Below, piece after piece: positions 12,331 through 22,471 of a stretch of 64,000 bases of DNA. The position numbers and the translations under genes are program-made. The notes under the pieces were generated by a model. That model ran no database searches. It was given only the letters and a program-made list of their open reading frames with translations, and had not been told where the DNA came from. Numbering within the stretch: position 1 is the stretch's first letter; the number at the start of each line of letters is the position of its first letter. The stretch comes from Halictus rubicundus (Eukaryota; Arthropoda; Insecta; Hymenoptera; Halictidae). The stretch is from contig NC_135153.1 in assembly GCF_050948215.1 (NCBI RefSeq), positions 9,948,058-10,012,057 of the forward strand. The letters run 5' to 3'.

Positions 12331-13441
12331 AATAATTTTCTTTCGAAATGAACGTTTCTCTGGCTGTATTTCGTTTCTCTCCGTTGGAATCGAGTTAGAA
12401 AGCTTTGTTTCCGGCGGAGATATTGAAAAATGCACGAATCTCGCCCGCGGATTTCGCGTCGTTTCTCTGACGAATTGTTCCTCGCGTGATTCTACCCGGT
12501 GGCCGAGGAAAAGGGAGAAAAATAAATGGAAAAAGTTGGGAATCGGAGGCGAGGGAAACGCTCTGGGAGTTGTAGCGGTGTCGGCGGAGATAGCGGCATC
12601 CGTTTCGGTGCCCGTTGCGGGGCGGTCGCCACACCCGCCCGTTTGGGAATTCAACTTACTGCCACTCGGGACCGAAGTCTTCGACGTTTTCTCCTCGGTC
12701 TAACGGGTATCACGAAAGGCGGCTGTTTGCGCCGGATTAGACCCGACTGCCACAGAAATTGCCGCGTCGCTTTTCTGTTCACGGTGCCGTTACAGATCCC
12801 ACAATTTCTCGCGGTATTAACAATTCCGATCGCTACGGAAAAAAAAAAACAAAAACGAACACGGCCGTGTCTCGGGATATCTACACGGTGGGAAAATCCT
12901 GCTGGATCCAACGATTCTATATCAGTAGAACACCGGAGATTAGAAATCGGCGGACGGCTGTGCTGTTCGTGTGATCAACAGTTTTGGTATATTTTCTTGG
13001 AATAGTTTCCATTTTGTCCGAAATTTTCTATTCTTATCGGCGACATTAATCTCCTTCTCTAGGAAAATTTAGTTTATTGAAAGATCTCCCGTGACTGCAT
13101 TTTTGCAGTTACCGTAACTGTAAGAGAAAAGTCTGAAAGTCGACTTGACCCTTTTGGTAGTTCCATTGTTAAGTGTGAGATTTTAGTATTCAAAATGACG
13201 GTGTTCGAATGATGGGGGTCTAAAGGTACTCCTTATAAAAAATTGTTAATAGCAATATGAAATTATGAAGATACCTGGTTGCTTACACAAGGTTGACGAA
13301 AATATAGGCCATTGTTTAAAAATGTCGAATACCTTGAGTCGATATAGGACAAAGAGACGTAGAGTAAGGTGCAACCGTTAGCCCTTCACCCTTGCTAAAT
13401 ATGTAGGTTGTCTAAACTGCGATAGGATTCCATTTATCTAT
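12331..13441. other. non-coding stretch, possibly intronic
   Basis: Begins AT-rich directly after a donor-like CGGTAAAA, then a GC-richer part to 12970 and AT-rich DNA to the element at 13442. No gene seen. Confidence 0.4.
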
Positions 13442-13646
13442 TACAGTGTTTACTCGATATACGTCCAAAACTCGGGTCTAGCCAGGGACATATATCGGCC
13501 AGGAGACACTATTCTTCAGAGGCTTTTTTTAGAAGCTCCAGAGACCACGGTTCGTGGCCCTCATGGGGTATACCCCGTGATGATGGGGATAGCTCCGGGA
13601 CTTTTATCGGGGAGACATTTGGGACATATATGGAGTAATCACTGCG
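13442..13646 (+). mobile_element. TA-flanked inverted-repeat element, B-type
   Basis: Starts TACAGTGTTTACTCGATATA and ends ATATGGAGTAATCACTG. It carries the B-type internal words CCAGGAGACACTATTCTTC and GGGACTTTTATCGG, with degenerate CCCCGTGATGATGGGG between them. The terminal TA has decayed to CG on the right. Confidence 0.85.
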
Positions 13647-14364
13647 CTTCGAATCGTCGTTAGGTGGGGGGTTAACTTCGCTGAAATCGAAAAAACGAAT
13701 CGGTTGAGGGGGAAATATCGAATTGGACCGTAAAGCGTGTCGTCGAGTTGTCGAGTCGAGGTCCCGAAAGTTTCGTGACGCATAGGTACCGCCCGGTTAT
13801 CTCTCTCTCTCTCTCCCCCCCCCCTCTCTCGAATATCCGCACCAAGCCGGCTGGAACTCGACAAAAATTCCCGACACTCTCCGGGCCGAAGTTTTCCAGC
13901 GCACCTCTCCGCCAAACAAAGATCTCGCTCCCTTTGATCAATAGTCTAGGTAAACACGTTACTCGTGGCAGACTGCGTCCCGACACGGGTCGAAAACTGC
14001 CAAAAGTACAATGTGCACCAACTGCTTCGCCCGGGACGATTGGCCCTTTTCAGCCGCAACTTCCCGCCCGGGCTTATTCATATTTAATTTCGGAAAAGTT
14101 TCCCGAATGACAAATGGCGTATATTAAACGCTGGCTATGTTTCGCCGTATGGCTGGGGAACTTATGGGACGCGAGCGGGATCAATCGAATACGGTAGAAC
14201 CTCGCACGTTGCACGAAACGGGACCGGTATCGCGAGCGAAAATCGAGGTAGGCATCCTAGCAGACTTTCTGTAACGTTTCAAGGAATTTGTCATTAGATA
14301 TCTATGTGGAAAAAGATGAGAATATATTTAGAAACGATAGAAATCCGTCGGAAGCCGAATACAA
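13647..14364. other. non-coding spacer with one Tigger/pogo-like terminus
   Basis: A CT/C run lies at 13801-13830. AATACGGTAGAACCTCGCAC at 14187-14206 resembles the terminus at 1479. No partner end found. Confidence 0.4.
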
Positions 14365-14510
14365 TACAGTGAATTCTCGATATATGTCAACAACACGCTG
14401 CTAGCGACATATATCGTTTACACTACTCTCGGTATACCCCGCGGTAGTGGGAATCATTCCGCGACGTTTATCACCCAGGCCTTGGCGACATATATAGAGA
14501 AATCGCTGTA
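14365..14510 (+). mobile_element. TA-flanked inverted-repeat element, A-type, short
   Basis: Intact TACAGTGAATTCTCGATATA left end and ATATAGAGAAATCGCTGTA right end. Internal CCCCGCGGTAGTGGGAAT and CGACGTTTATCACCCAGGC words. Part of the usual middle is deleted, giving 146 bases. Confidence 0.88.
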
Positions 14511-15106
14511 GCCAGCCGCTTAGCAACGTTCATTATTGCTCCACGTTTCTGCAAAGCGTGAAAATTCCTCAATCGTATAAAATAGGAGGTTAATCGAAAT
14601 CATGCTATTTTCCATTCACCGAAATCCATTTGCGAAGGGAATAAAGTTTTTCCGTAATTTTTGGTTCCGCGGATTTATCTACAAAAATTTTAATCCGCCC
14701 GAAGTTCCGCAGTGTAGTCATTTGTTCGTGCTAGAGGGACAAGTGGCCGAACGCGTCAGGAAAGAATGCATTAATAATCTTGATACCGGAAATTTAGTTT
14801 AAAATGTTTGCGAAGGTGCAACGGTCCCACGCGTCCGTCATAATTATTGCGGTGGTTGATCTGACTATTTTCAGCGACATCGTAGACTGGTCTCGCTTGA
14901 CCCTCGCCGGTAGTAACCAAAATTCTGCTTACGTTTCTTAAAAAAATTATATACATATATATAAACCGTTTTGAAAACTTCATCTTCGAGTAATTTTTCA
15001 CAAATCTCACGTCAACCTGACTATTCTTCGTTCAAATTATGAATTCTACCCTACATATTTTCGGGTCTGATTCTTTGCGATGGTCCTCTTATTAGACTTG
15101 ACTAGT
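14511..15106. other. non-coding spacer, nothing recognised
   Basis: Between two mobile elements. AT-rich, no supported frame. Confidence 0.5.
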
Positions 15107-15315
15107 TTAACACTAAACCTACCACGGTCAAAATGACCGGTTTCCTATTTCACAATTGTTGAAATTATAAAAATGTTTTCATAGGAAATTACTGAATTGA
15201 CCTCTTTATTTAAGCACATATCATAACGAAAATCATACAAAGTTTAACTAAACTCAATTTTCTCCCTTCCACAAGACGTTTCACTTTTATATGCTTTGTC
15301 GTTGACTTTTATATC
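15107..15315 (+). mobile_element. TTAACACTAAACC-family element
   Basis: Begins TTTAACACTAAACCTACCAC and contains ATAGGAAATTACTGAATTGA, CAAAGTTTAACTAAACTCAA and AAGACGTTTCACTTTTATAT. It aligns along about 200 bases with 36538-36747. It stops 15 bases before the next TA-flanked element, so its right terminus is uncertain. Confidence 0.7.
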
Positions 15316-15329
15316 GTTTGAAATCTGAA

Positions 15330-15537
15330 TACAGTGACTTCTCGATGTATGTCAACAACACGTGTCTTGCTAGCGACAAAAATCGTTTAGGCGACATGTC
15401 CCGAGGCGTGTTATGTTTACACTCGGCGGGGTCCGAGGCTTCTCGAGTTTCGCGGCCCCTCACGGTGTATACCCCGCGGTAGTGGGGCGGCGTTTATCCT
15501 CCGGGCCTTGGGCGACATATATAGAGAAGTCACTGTA
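15330..15537 (+). mobile_element. TA-flanked inverted-repeat element, A-type, near full length
   Basis: TACAGTGACTTCTCGATG at the left and TATAGAGAAGTCACTGTA at the right. The middle contains GTGTTATGTTTACACTCGGC, GAGGCTTCTCG and CCCCGCGGTAGTGGGG, typical of the longer A-type copies. Confidence 0.9.
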
Positions 15538-15599
15538 CAGAAAGGCTCCCGGGTCAAAACGGACCAAAGTGACGCTATTGGCGCCTCGCGGAGGTACCA

Positions 15600-16870
15600 G
15601 AAATTTCATTTCTGCAAAAGTTCTTGAGATCGTCTCGCGTCTCCGTTCTCCGAGTGACTCTGCATCGATCCCCCCTCCGCGGCACGAAAGTACAAAGGAG
15701 GGCCGCGGCGAGAAATTTGGGTTACCGACACGAGGGTTATTCCGGCGAGCAGGAGCTGGCGGGGATCGGTCGTCGAGAGTTCGCTATCGCCTGGTATCAG
15801 CGGAGAAGTCCCGTGGACTTTAGAAATCCTCGATGAGCATTCGCGAGCGAAGGTTAAAAAAAAAGGAAAAAGAAAAAGAGAAGAGAGAAAAGAAAAACGT
15901 GCTCGCGTCCCCGGAGACACGGTCTGAAAGGAGTCTGGTCGTCGAGCGGCGGGCGAGAGTGAGGGCAGAGTGGCGGGCGGGTGAAGAGGGTCGGCGCGTT
16001 GCGCGCGTGCAAGCGGTTCTCGGCGTGGCTCGGCTTGGCGCGGCGCGACGAATCGAGTAGAAAAGTGGGCGCCGATAGCCGGCTCGATTGCGAAACCGAT
16101 CGAGGAAAAGGAGGGTCGCGTCCTGTGCGGGAAACGGCCGGCCAAAAGCGGCGTGTAACTCGCGTGCGTGTGGCTCGTGCACGTATAGGCGGCGGATGGC
16201 CGCGGGCCACGGTAGGTGTACGTGGTAATACAGTGGCCATGCGAGCTTGATTACACATTGCGATCACGAGTGTTCCACGAGCGGGCGGACATAAGGCCTT
16301 TTGTCACACCATGGCCTGCGGGCAGGAAGCACGTAGCGTGACACCGGGCCGCTCGGTGTGCAAGCGGCACCCACATTATACCGCGCCGGTAATATGTGTA
16401 CGACGGGCCTGGAGAGAAGGCCGGGAGCGACAGAGGTGGGAGAGAGAGAAACTCTCCGGGGCAACCGGAGAAAGGGAGATACAGCACGCGCGAGAGAGAG
16501 AGAGAGAGAGAGAGAGGGTTAGCGGAGCTGGCAGGGTAGAGGGACGAACCATAATACTTGGTGGTCCCATGCCGGTACGTGACTTGTGTGCGGCTTCGGA
16601 GCCGGGACACGGCGCACCGTCGCGTCGTACGGAGGACCCCGTTTCTGCCACCTAAAGGAGCGCGCGCGGTCGCTATTGCGCCCGGGTTATTGTATCCGGT
16701 ATCGGCCGCCACGAGTTTCGACCGTGGTAATCGATTGTGCATTGAGGCCGGCGTGTGCGGAGTCGCGGTCGCCGGAGAAAATTGCCGGGGAGTTTTTACC
16801 GGGGAGGAAATGGAACGGGTCGACGTGGAAAATCGGGGGCGCGACGCGTTCTCGGAAAATTGATGGCACG
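15600..16870. promoter_or_regulatory. CpG-rich block with GA array and CTCF-like motif
   Basis: CpG-rich DNA containing a polypurine run at 15850-15900, a (GA)n array at 16491-16517, and the first of three copies of a conserved motif at 16640-16669. Open frames on both strands are compositional. It could be an alternative promoter or insulator-like element upstream of the NOL4-like exon. This is inference only. Confidence 0.25.
16640..16669. promoter_or_regulatory. conserved repeated motif, copy 1, with CTCF-like core
   Basis: Reads CGTTTCTGCCACC then TAAAGGAGCGCGCGCGG. It recurs at 18649 and 19277. On the reverse strand CCTTTAGGTGGCAG fits 12 of 14 positions of the vertebrate CTCF core consensus. 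ATTGCGCC and TATCGGCC words follow within 60 bases. Function is inferred. Confidence 0.4.
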
Positions 16871-17113
16871 AGGAACTACCCGCCGTCGATTCTTTTCGCT
16901 TTTTAATTAAGATCTCCTCGCATAAATTATTCGCCACAATCGGGAAAACTATCCGTACGGAATTCGCGCGCGATGCGTGCGGAATCGGAAATCAATAGCA
17001 AAAATATTCACTTTCATAACTTTCTACATTATCCTCTTTTCTCTCCCCCCCTCCCCCCGTTCTAAAAATACGCGTACCTGTCGAATGGTCAGTAGCTGAA
17101 TTTATTTCATAAT
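16871..17113. other. non-coding spacer
   Basis: AT-rich, with a C run at 17047-17060. Nothing else seen. Confidence 0.5.
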
Positions 17114-17327
17114 TTAACCCTTCGCACTCGAACCTGTTTTAACTCCAAAACGAGACGTTTCTTCCGACCTAGAGTATTTCCCTTCTACATAGTAGTGTAG
17201 TGTACTGTGTACTCGTACAACACCGAAATGTTGAGTAATTTATTAGATACAAACAAATGTATTTACATGTAAGTACAAACACTTTTTCGTGGCGCCTTAC
17301 AGTCGCCATTCGAGTGTGAAGGGTTCG
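17114..17327. mobile_element. piggyBac-like non-autonomous element (TTAA-flanked)
   Basis: Begins TTAACCCTTCGCACTCGAA and ends TTCGAGTGTGAAGGGTTCG, giving matching inverted ends of about 15 bases. The left TTAA is intact and the right one reads TTCG. Internal GGCGCCTTACAGTCGCCATT is shared with the copy at 44.2 kb. TTAA target duplications and CCC-starting ends are the hallmark of the piggyBac superfamily. No transposase is present. Confidence 0.75.
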
Positions 17328-18170
17328 AAAGAAAAATGAAAGAGTCATTTCGGCTGATAGTTTTAGGCCTTACGAGTTTTTCATCTTCCAAGCAGAGAAA
17401 CAGGGTCGAAGGCGTCAGCGTTTTATTGTCGAGTTCCGGCTGTCCCAAATTTTAGCCGCGCATATTTATAAAGTGCAGGACGAACTAAAATATGTAAAGG
17501 TTATTATCGCCTCGCAAGCAGTTAAAGTCGAGAGGTTCGAGAGGGGCCGATAAAAATTCTCCTCGAAACGCGGAGGACTCGTCTTGAATTTTAAGGTTTC
17601 ACCTCGCGAAAACCGAGAGCGTACGTACGTACGTACGAACGTACCAACACCGACGCGGCGGCGGTGCGGCGGCAAGAAAACCTCTCTTCTCGTCTCCGGC
17701 GAAAGAATTTCACGTTCGATTTCCAGGAAAATTGACGCAAGGTCTCGCCTTCAATTTCCCCGAGTCTGTGTCATTAACGTCTTCGGGGCAGGTACTCCCG
17801 GTACGCTCTCTGTTCATTCGACGGGTCCAATTTTACCTGCGACCGCAGAGCTCCGCTCGAATGACATTCCTCCGTTCCTGTTCCAGCGCGACATCTAAAT
17901 TCCGCGGCGCGCGGGATAATTTCAAAGATCTAGTTTTTACGAGACAGCCCGCTGATTAGAAGCATCTGATTATCTCCCGGGGAGCGCGCGAAGGCCTTCA
18001 TTCCGCGGCCGGTCCCTCTATTGTTCTCTTTAATTTCGCGTCGTTGGCGATGCTCCGCCGGCCGATGATTAGAAAGCAACGTTCTCGAGAACTTAGAGAA
18101 AGAGACGCGTTAACGAAAGAAACGAAAAAAATGTTACAAGTAGGTCTTCTTCGAACGGTGCTGAAATCAA
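17328..18170. other. non-coding spacer
   Basis: Contains the GTAC array at 17623. No supported frame. Confidence 0.5.
17623..17647 (+). repeat. (GTAC)n tetranucleotide array
   Basis: Self-complementary CGTACGTACGTACGTACG followed by AACGTACC. It can form a cruciform but is short. Confidence 0.85.
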
Positions 18171-18303
18171 TACAGCGAATTCTCGATATATGTCAACAAC
18201 GCGGGTCTTTCCAGCGACATATATCGTCCAGGAGACATATTCGATGATTCCGCGACGTTTATCGTGCAGGCCTTCGCGACATATATGTAGAGAAATCGCT
18301 GTA
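18171..18303 (+). mobile_element. TA-flanked inverted-repeat element, A-type, deleted middle
   Basis: TACAGCGAATTCTCGATATA left end and GTAGAGAAATCGCTGTA right end. The left sub-hairpin is intact. The GTATACCCCGCGG middle is missing, leaving 133 bases. Confidence 0.88.
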
Positions 18304-18648
18304 CTAGTATGCGCTCGCCTTGCGCCAAAGTTTAACAATTTAGTAGCGCTTTTTTTCGAACTTTTTTAGGAAATAAAAATGCAAACTGTGCGTGCGCCGG
18401 CCGTTTTTGCTGAACGTCAAATGAACCGCTCGGTGGGAAAAAAAAGTGTAAAAAACACGCAGGCAGGAGAGCCGTTGATTGTTTCCGAGATTTGCAAAAA
18501 AAAAAAAAACCGCGTCGAGCCGACGCCGAGGAACGGCGATTTTTCCACAATTTTCATTCTTCGTCGCCGGCGCAATCTTTGATAATGACTCAGAAGATAA
18601 TTTACAGTAAGCCGCGCTCGGCGCCTTAAGTCGCCGCGTTAAAGACCT

Positions 18649-18674
18649 CGTTTCTGCCACCTAAAGGAGCGCGG
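18649..18674. promoter_or_regulatory. conserved repeated motif, copy 2, with CTCF-like core
   Basis: Same CGTTTCTGCCACC / TAAAGGAGCGCGG sequence as copy 1, followed more closely by ATTGCGCCG and CTATCGGCC. Surroundings are otherwise unrelated to copy 1. Confidence 0.4.
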
Positions 18675-19276
18675 TTATATTGCGCCGAGGCTATCGGCCC
18701 CGTTCCATCGGTTCCCTTCTCGGACTTGCTTCGTTATCGTTCCCTCGGATTCTAATCCTTCGTAACTGGTAGGACTCCGGGCAACGATCCTCGAAAATGG
18801 TTCCCGGCTGCGACGCTTGTATCGCGTTTTCATGCCGGTTCCCGACTTCTCCGACCTCGAATCGAGCATTCGGCCCCGGTAAATTCGAAAGATTATTCGA
18901 AACGACACTTTTCAAATTGTTCCGAACCTCCGAGAATTTTCTAGAGCCGCCCGCATCGACTTTTCCGTCGACCGCGATCACTGGGCGGAAAATCATTCGG
19001 AAAAATTACAGAAAATAATTCTCTGGAGGGGAGCCAATTTTATACGGAAATTTTCAGCGCGTGGCTCGCCGTCCGTCCGTGAATCGCAATCGGTGAAATC
19101 ACTTTCGCGGCGGCTTGATTAGCGAGCTCTTCGTCGCGTTCGATTGTTATGTAAGAAAACGTTGTGCAAGACTGATATCCAGGGTCTGGCGCTCGGAATT
19201 TTCTCGAAATTTTTTCGCCGACCGGGGCCACGCGATAGGAAACGGGGGCGTGTATCCCGGGACGTCCCGAGAGCTC

Positions 19277-19306
19277 CGTTTCTGTTATCTGAAGGAGCGC
19301 GCGCGG
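19277..19306. promoter_or_regulatory. conserved repeated motif, copy 3, diverged
   Basis: Reads CGTTTCTGTTATC then TGAAGGAGCGCGCGCGG. Three changes fall in the CTCF-like core, lowering that match to about 10 of 14. A GTCGTCGGAGAAAATTACG word about 160 bases downstream parallels GTCGCCGGAGAAAATTGCC downstream of copy 1. Confidence 0.35.
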
Positions 19307-19724
19307 CGGATACGTTGCGGCGAGTTCATTATACGATGCCGGGCTATCGCTGCGGATAGTTCGATTGGCCTTATTGAATTAGTATTCGCTCTTGGGTTTA
19401 CGCCGCGATTATCTGACACAGGTTATCTGTATATATCCCCGTTCGTTACGGTTGTCGTGTCGTCGGAGAAAATTACGAGAGCCGAGCCGCCGCTGCTGCG
19501 CTCGTGCGTTGCCTCCTCTCGGCGCGATTTCTTCGAAAAACGAGTTCCTGCCGAGAATATTAATCTTTGTTGCACATCGGAATATTTACATAAGGCCGTC
19601 GCTCCCGATGCCGATGATTCACTTTATCGTTTTTCTATTCGTTCTCTCGGGAGGGTAATTAGACTGTGGATTTTATGCGTTCCTAACGAAAATTAGTATG
19701 CGCAATTCAAAGCAGTAGACGGAT

Positions 19725-19946
19725 CAAGAGAATTCGCGATATATGTCAGAAACGCGGGTCTTCATGTCGCTTATTCTCCAGGAGTCACACTGTTCTTTTC
19801 TCTGTAAATACATCCGTCCTATATTTTATTAGTCAAAGTCACAGCGGCAAATGATATCGACGACTGTTCTTTGTATTATGTTACCCCTCGGTATCCGCGA
19901 CATTTATCAACCAGATCTCGGCGACATATATCGCGAATTCACAGTA
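19725..19946 (+). mobile_element. TA-flanked inverted-repeat element, degraded
   Basis: GAGAATTCGCGATATATGTC near 19728 and GGCGACATATATCGCGAATT near the right end, finishing CACAGTA. Internal CTCCAGGAGTCACACTG and CGACATTTATCAACCAG words survive, but the middle is diverged. Confidence 0.65.
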
Positions 19947-22104
19947 TTAGTTTCAGCTTATCGAAGCAAATGATTCGAGAAAGAAATGTCTATTTCGCTT
20001 CTGTCCATTGCAACGACAATTATTATGTTAAGTACAATTTTTATAAAATATCCTAGCAGACTATTATAAAAAACCGTAGGGATCCATTTCACTGGTTTTG
20101 TAGTAACTAAGAGAAGTGTACATTAATTTTTGTATGTTCAAAGTCTGTAAGTAAAGTGTTGGACGTTACGAAAGGTTTTTGAGGGGAATTTTTGGCGCTC
20201 TAAAATCTCTGTCTAAAAAGTGATTAAGCACGTGCGTCGCAAAATTCGAATCTAATCCGACGAACGCGCCCGACGTGTTCAACCATCCCATCCCCCGACC
20301 AGAGGGGTCTCGTCTCGATCATAACAGCCGGGGGTTAGTTTGATCTCAGATAGGGCTGGAATCATGGGGCGTAACAGCGTAGGGAGCCCACCGACGGGGA
20401 GATCCTCCGAGGGGACGCTGGAAAGTTCATTTCTCCATTTTCGTGTTCCAGCACGTCCGCTTTTTTCGCCGTTCGGTTTCGCCGCTAAAAAAATCCTTTA
20501 ACGCAATTAAAAAACATATATGTCCCTTCTATTTCAAATAAAAAGGGCGAGCCGAAGAGCGACCGAAGTGTAAAAGAACCTCACCAAAAATCCAAAAAAA
20601 GAACGAGTTCGTAACGTATTTTTGAAACCAATTTCTCTTCACTTCAATCCCGAGCACTCGAGTGATGCTAGAAATTACTACGTCATTATTCGAAATATTT
20701 CTTATTCAATTAAAAACTACTAAATTACGAAACATTTAAGTATTTTAATTGACCAGAATAAAGAAATGTTTAGAAGCGTATTCCGCTATTTTCCCGAGGA
20801 CACTTCAAAATGGCGGGTCCCCGACACGCGGAGGAAGTTCGAGGCTGGTTAAATAACCGGTTTCCTAATTCGTCGCGCCGTCCGAGTCGCGCTCGTGTCT
20901 AATTGCATACCATCTATGTCGCGCCGCCGTTTTAACACCTGTCTTACGAAAATCCATTAGCGGTGCGGATGCACAGACTCGCATAGTCAGTCGACGGGGG
21001 AAATTTGTAGCTGTGGTCGCGGGTGCACGCGCGGCCCGTGATTACAACCCCTGTTTCGCACCCTGCGATCATCCGAGGTAACTGAAACGCCGGCAAAAAT
21101 TATACTTTTGCGTCACCGAGATACCTAAAAAAAACTCTAAAACCTGACTTCTCTAATTTTTCTACAGTTCTTTTATCAAAAACAGTAAAAGCAGAGTCCA
21201 CCATATCGCGATTTTCTAACTTATGGTTACGGGGTCTTGATAAAGCTGTATTCCTTCTAAAAATATTGAAAAAAGGAAGACAACATAATTTGTTAGATTT
21301 TTTGATATTTCTCAGAGCAATGTTCAGATCCTAGAAAGTAAATGATCAAAAATTAAAGTGTATCGTGTCTGATAGTTTGACTACGTGTAATCAATTTTTA
21401 AAGACTGAGGATCTTTAGGCAAAATAAAAATCGTTTGAATTAATTGCAAGACGTAGGAGCCAAGTAGGAACTTATTCTTTTCTTTATTAGTTTTCTCAAA
21501 TTGTAAGAAATGTATTGGCAGTCTCAAATTCTTGTAATCTTTCGATTGACACCTACCCATTTTTGCTATAAGTGCATAAAATCCTCAGTCTAAATATGAG
21601 TCAGTACCGATGTCGTCTTCGAACGGTTAAAATAATTCGATTTCTTTCCCGTTCGCAAAATTTCATTCGACCTGGTTTCCGCCGGAAGAAGGGTCGACCG
21701 GCCGAGATTCTGCTTTTAGAAAAATTAAACACGGTACGGTTTTCACGTTAATTAAACGGCTCGGATGCTGATATCCTATTAACCGAAACAAATTCCGGCT
21801 ACCGTTCGGGTGCGAGATTCGAGCCGGGTTCCTCAACGAAATTTCTTTTTCCCATCGCGCCCGGAGATTGCGTAACACGGTGTCCCGACCGAGAACGTTA
21901 TTTCACGCGGAAAGAATTTTCCTCGGCGGAGAAAGGCGATCGCGCGAGCGCGCGTCACGCGCGCAAGTAGGAGAAACCAATTTCGTAGGTGAATTTTAGC
22001 TACGTATTATCCAGCCCCGTCGCCCACCCCCGCCGCAGTTTCCACCTACTTGGCCGCTAGTCCATTAGCGTGGCGCCCTCGTTTAAACGTTTCCGCCGCT
22101 TAAT
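19947..22104. other. non-coding stretch upstream of the NOL4-like exon
   Basis: AT-rich at 19950-20250 and 20450-21660. GC-richer islands lie at 20270-20440, 20800-21080 and 21900-22080. Presumed intron. No repeat or RNA gene recognised. Confidence 0.5.
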
Positions 22105-22158
22105 CGTGCATAGCTAATCCCACTTTTTCACCTTCCCCTTGGTCTTTTTCTTTTCCAG
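22105..22158 (+). promoter_or_regulatory. 3' splice site before the NOL4-like exon
   Basis: A CTAAT branch-point candidate near 22110 is followed by a run of C and T ending CTTTTCCAG at 22158. Spacing between branch point and AG (about 45 bases) is within the normal range. No competing AG lies inside the tract. Confidence 0.6.
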
Positions 22159-22471
22159 GCTTCTCCGGCGATTTTCCGTTCCGTGGCCGGAACTCGACGG
22201 CATCGAGGCCGCCAAACCGACGACGACGCAAACAGTGGGAGCAAGCAGCACGGTTCGTTCGTCAGCGGCAGCCTAAGTGTCTGTGAATGATCAAAAGTGT
22301 CTGTGCGATACACTCCTCTTTCTCTGTGCGTATTCGAGAGAAGGATAATATGCTGGTGGTGGTTGACGGTTTCGGTGATCGACGACGATGCAGTCGTTGA
22401 ACTAGTGACAGTGTAAAATCGATCGCCAGAGAAACCGGCTAGCCGGGCGGCCCTAAATATAGCTGGGAATA
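22159..22471 (+). other. NOL4: 5' untranslated part of the NOL4-like exon
   Basis: The exon appears to begin at 22159, directly after a strong acceptor. A pyrimidine-rich stretch at about 22123-22156 ends in CAG at 22156-22158, and a CTAAT branch-point candidate lies some 40 bases upstream, near 22110. From here to the ATG at 22472 there are 313 bases with no long frame in the main reading frame. Composition is mixed and ends in a GC-rich stretch. Because an acceptor precedes it, at least one non-coding first exon should lie further upstream. The CpG-rich blocks at 8.4-12.3 or 15.6-16.8 kb are the obvious places. The exact exon start is inferred from splice consensus only. Confidence 0.6.
22287..22400 (+). 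other. upstream ORF in the NOL4-like 5' UTR
   Basis: An ATG at 22287 opens a 37-codon frame ending in TGA at 22398-22400. A second in-frame ATG lies at 22350. The frame differs from that of the main CDS. A further mini-frame, ATG at 22388 with TAG five codons later, overlaps its end. If this segment is exonic, scanning ribosomes would meet three upstream start codons before the main ATG, a layout often linked to reduced or regulated translation. No conservation can be assessed from one sequence, so any regulatory role is inference. Confidence 0.4.
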
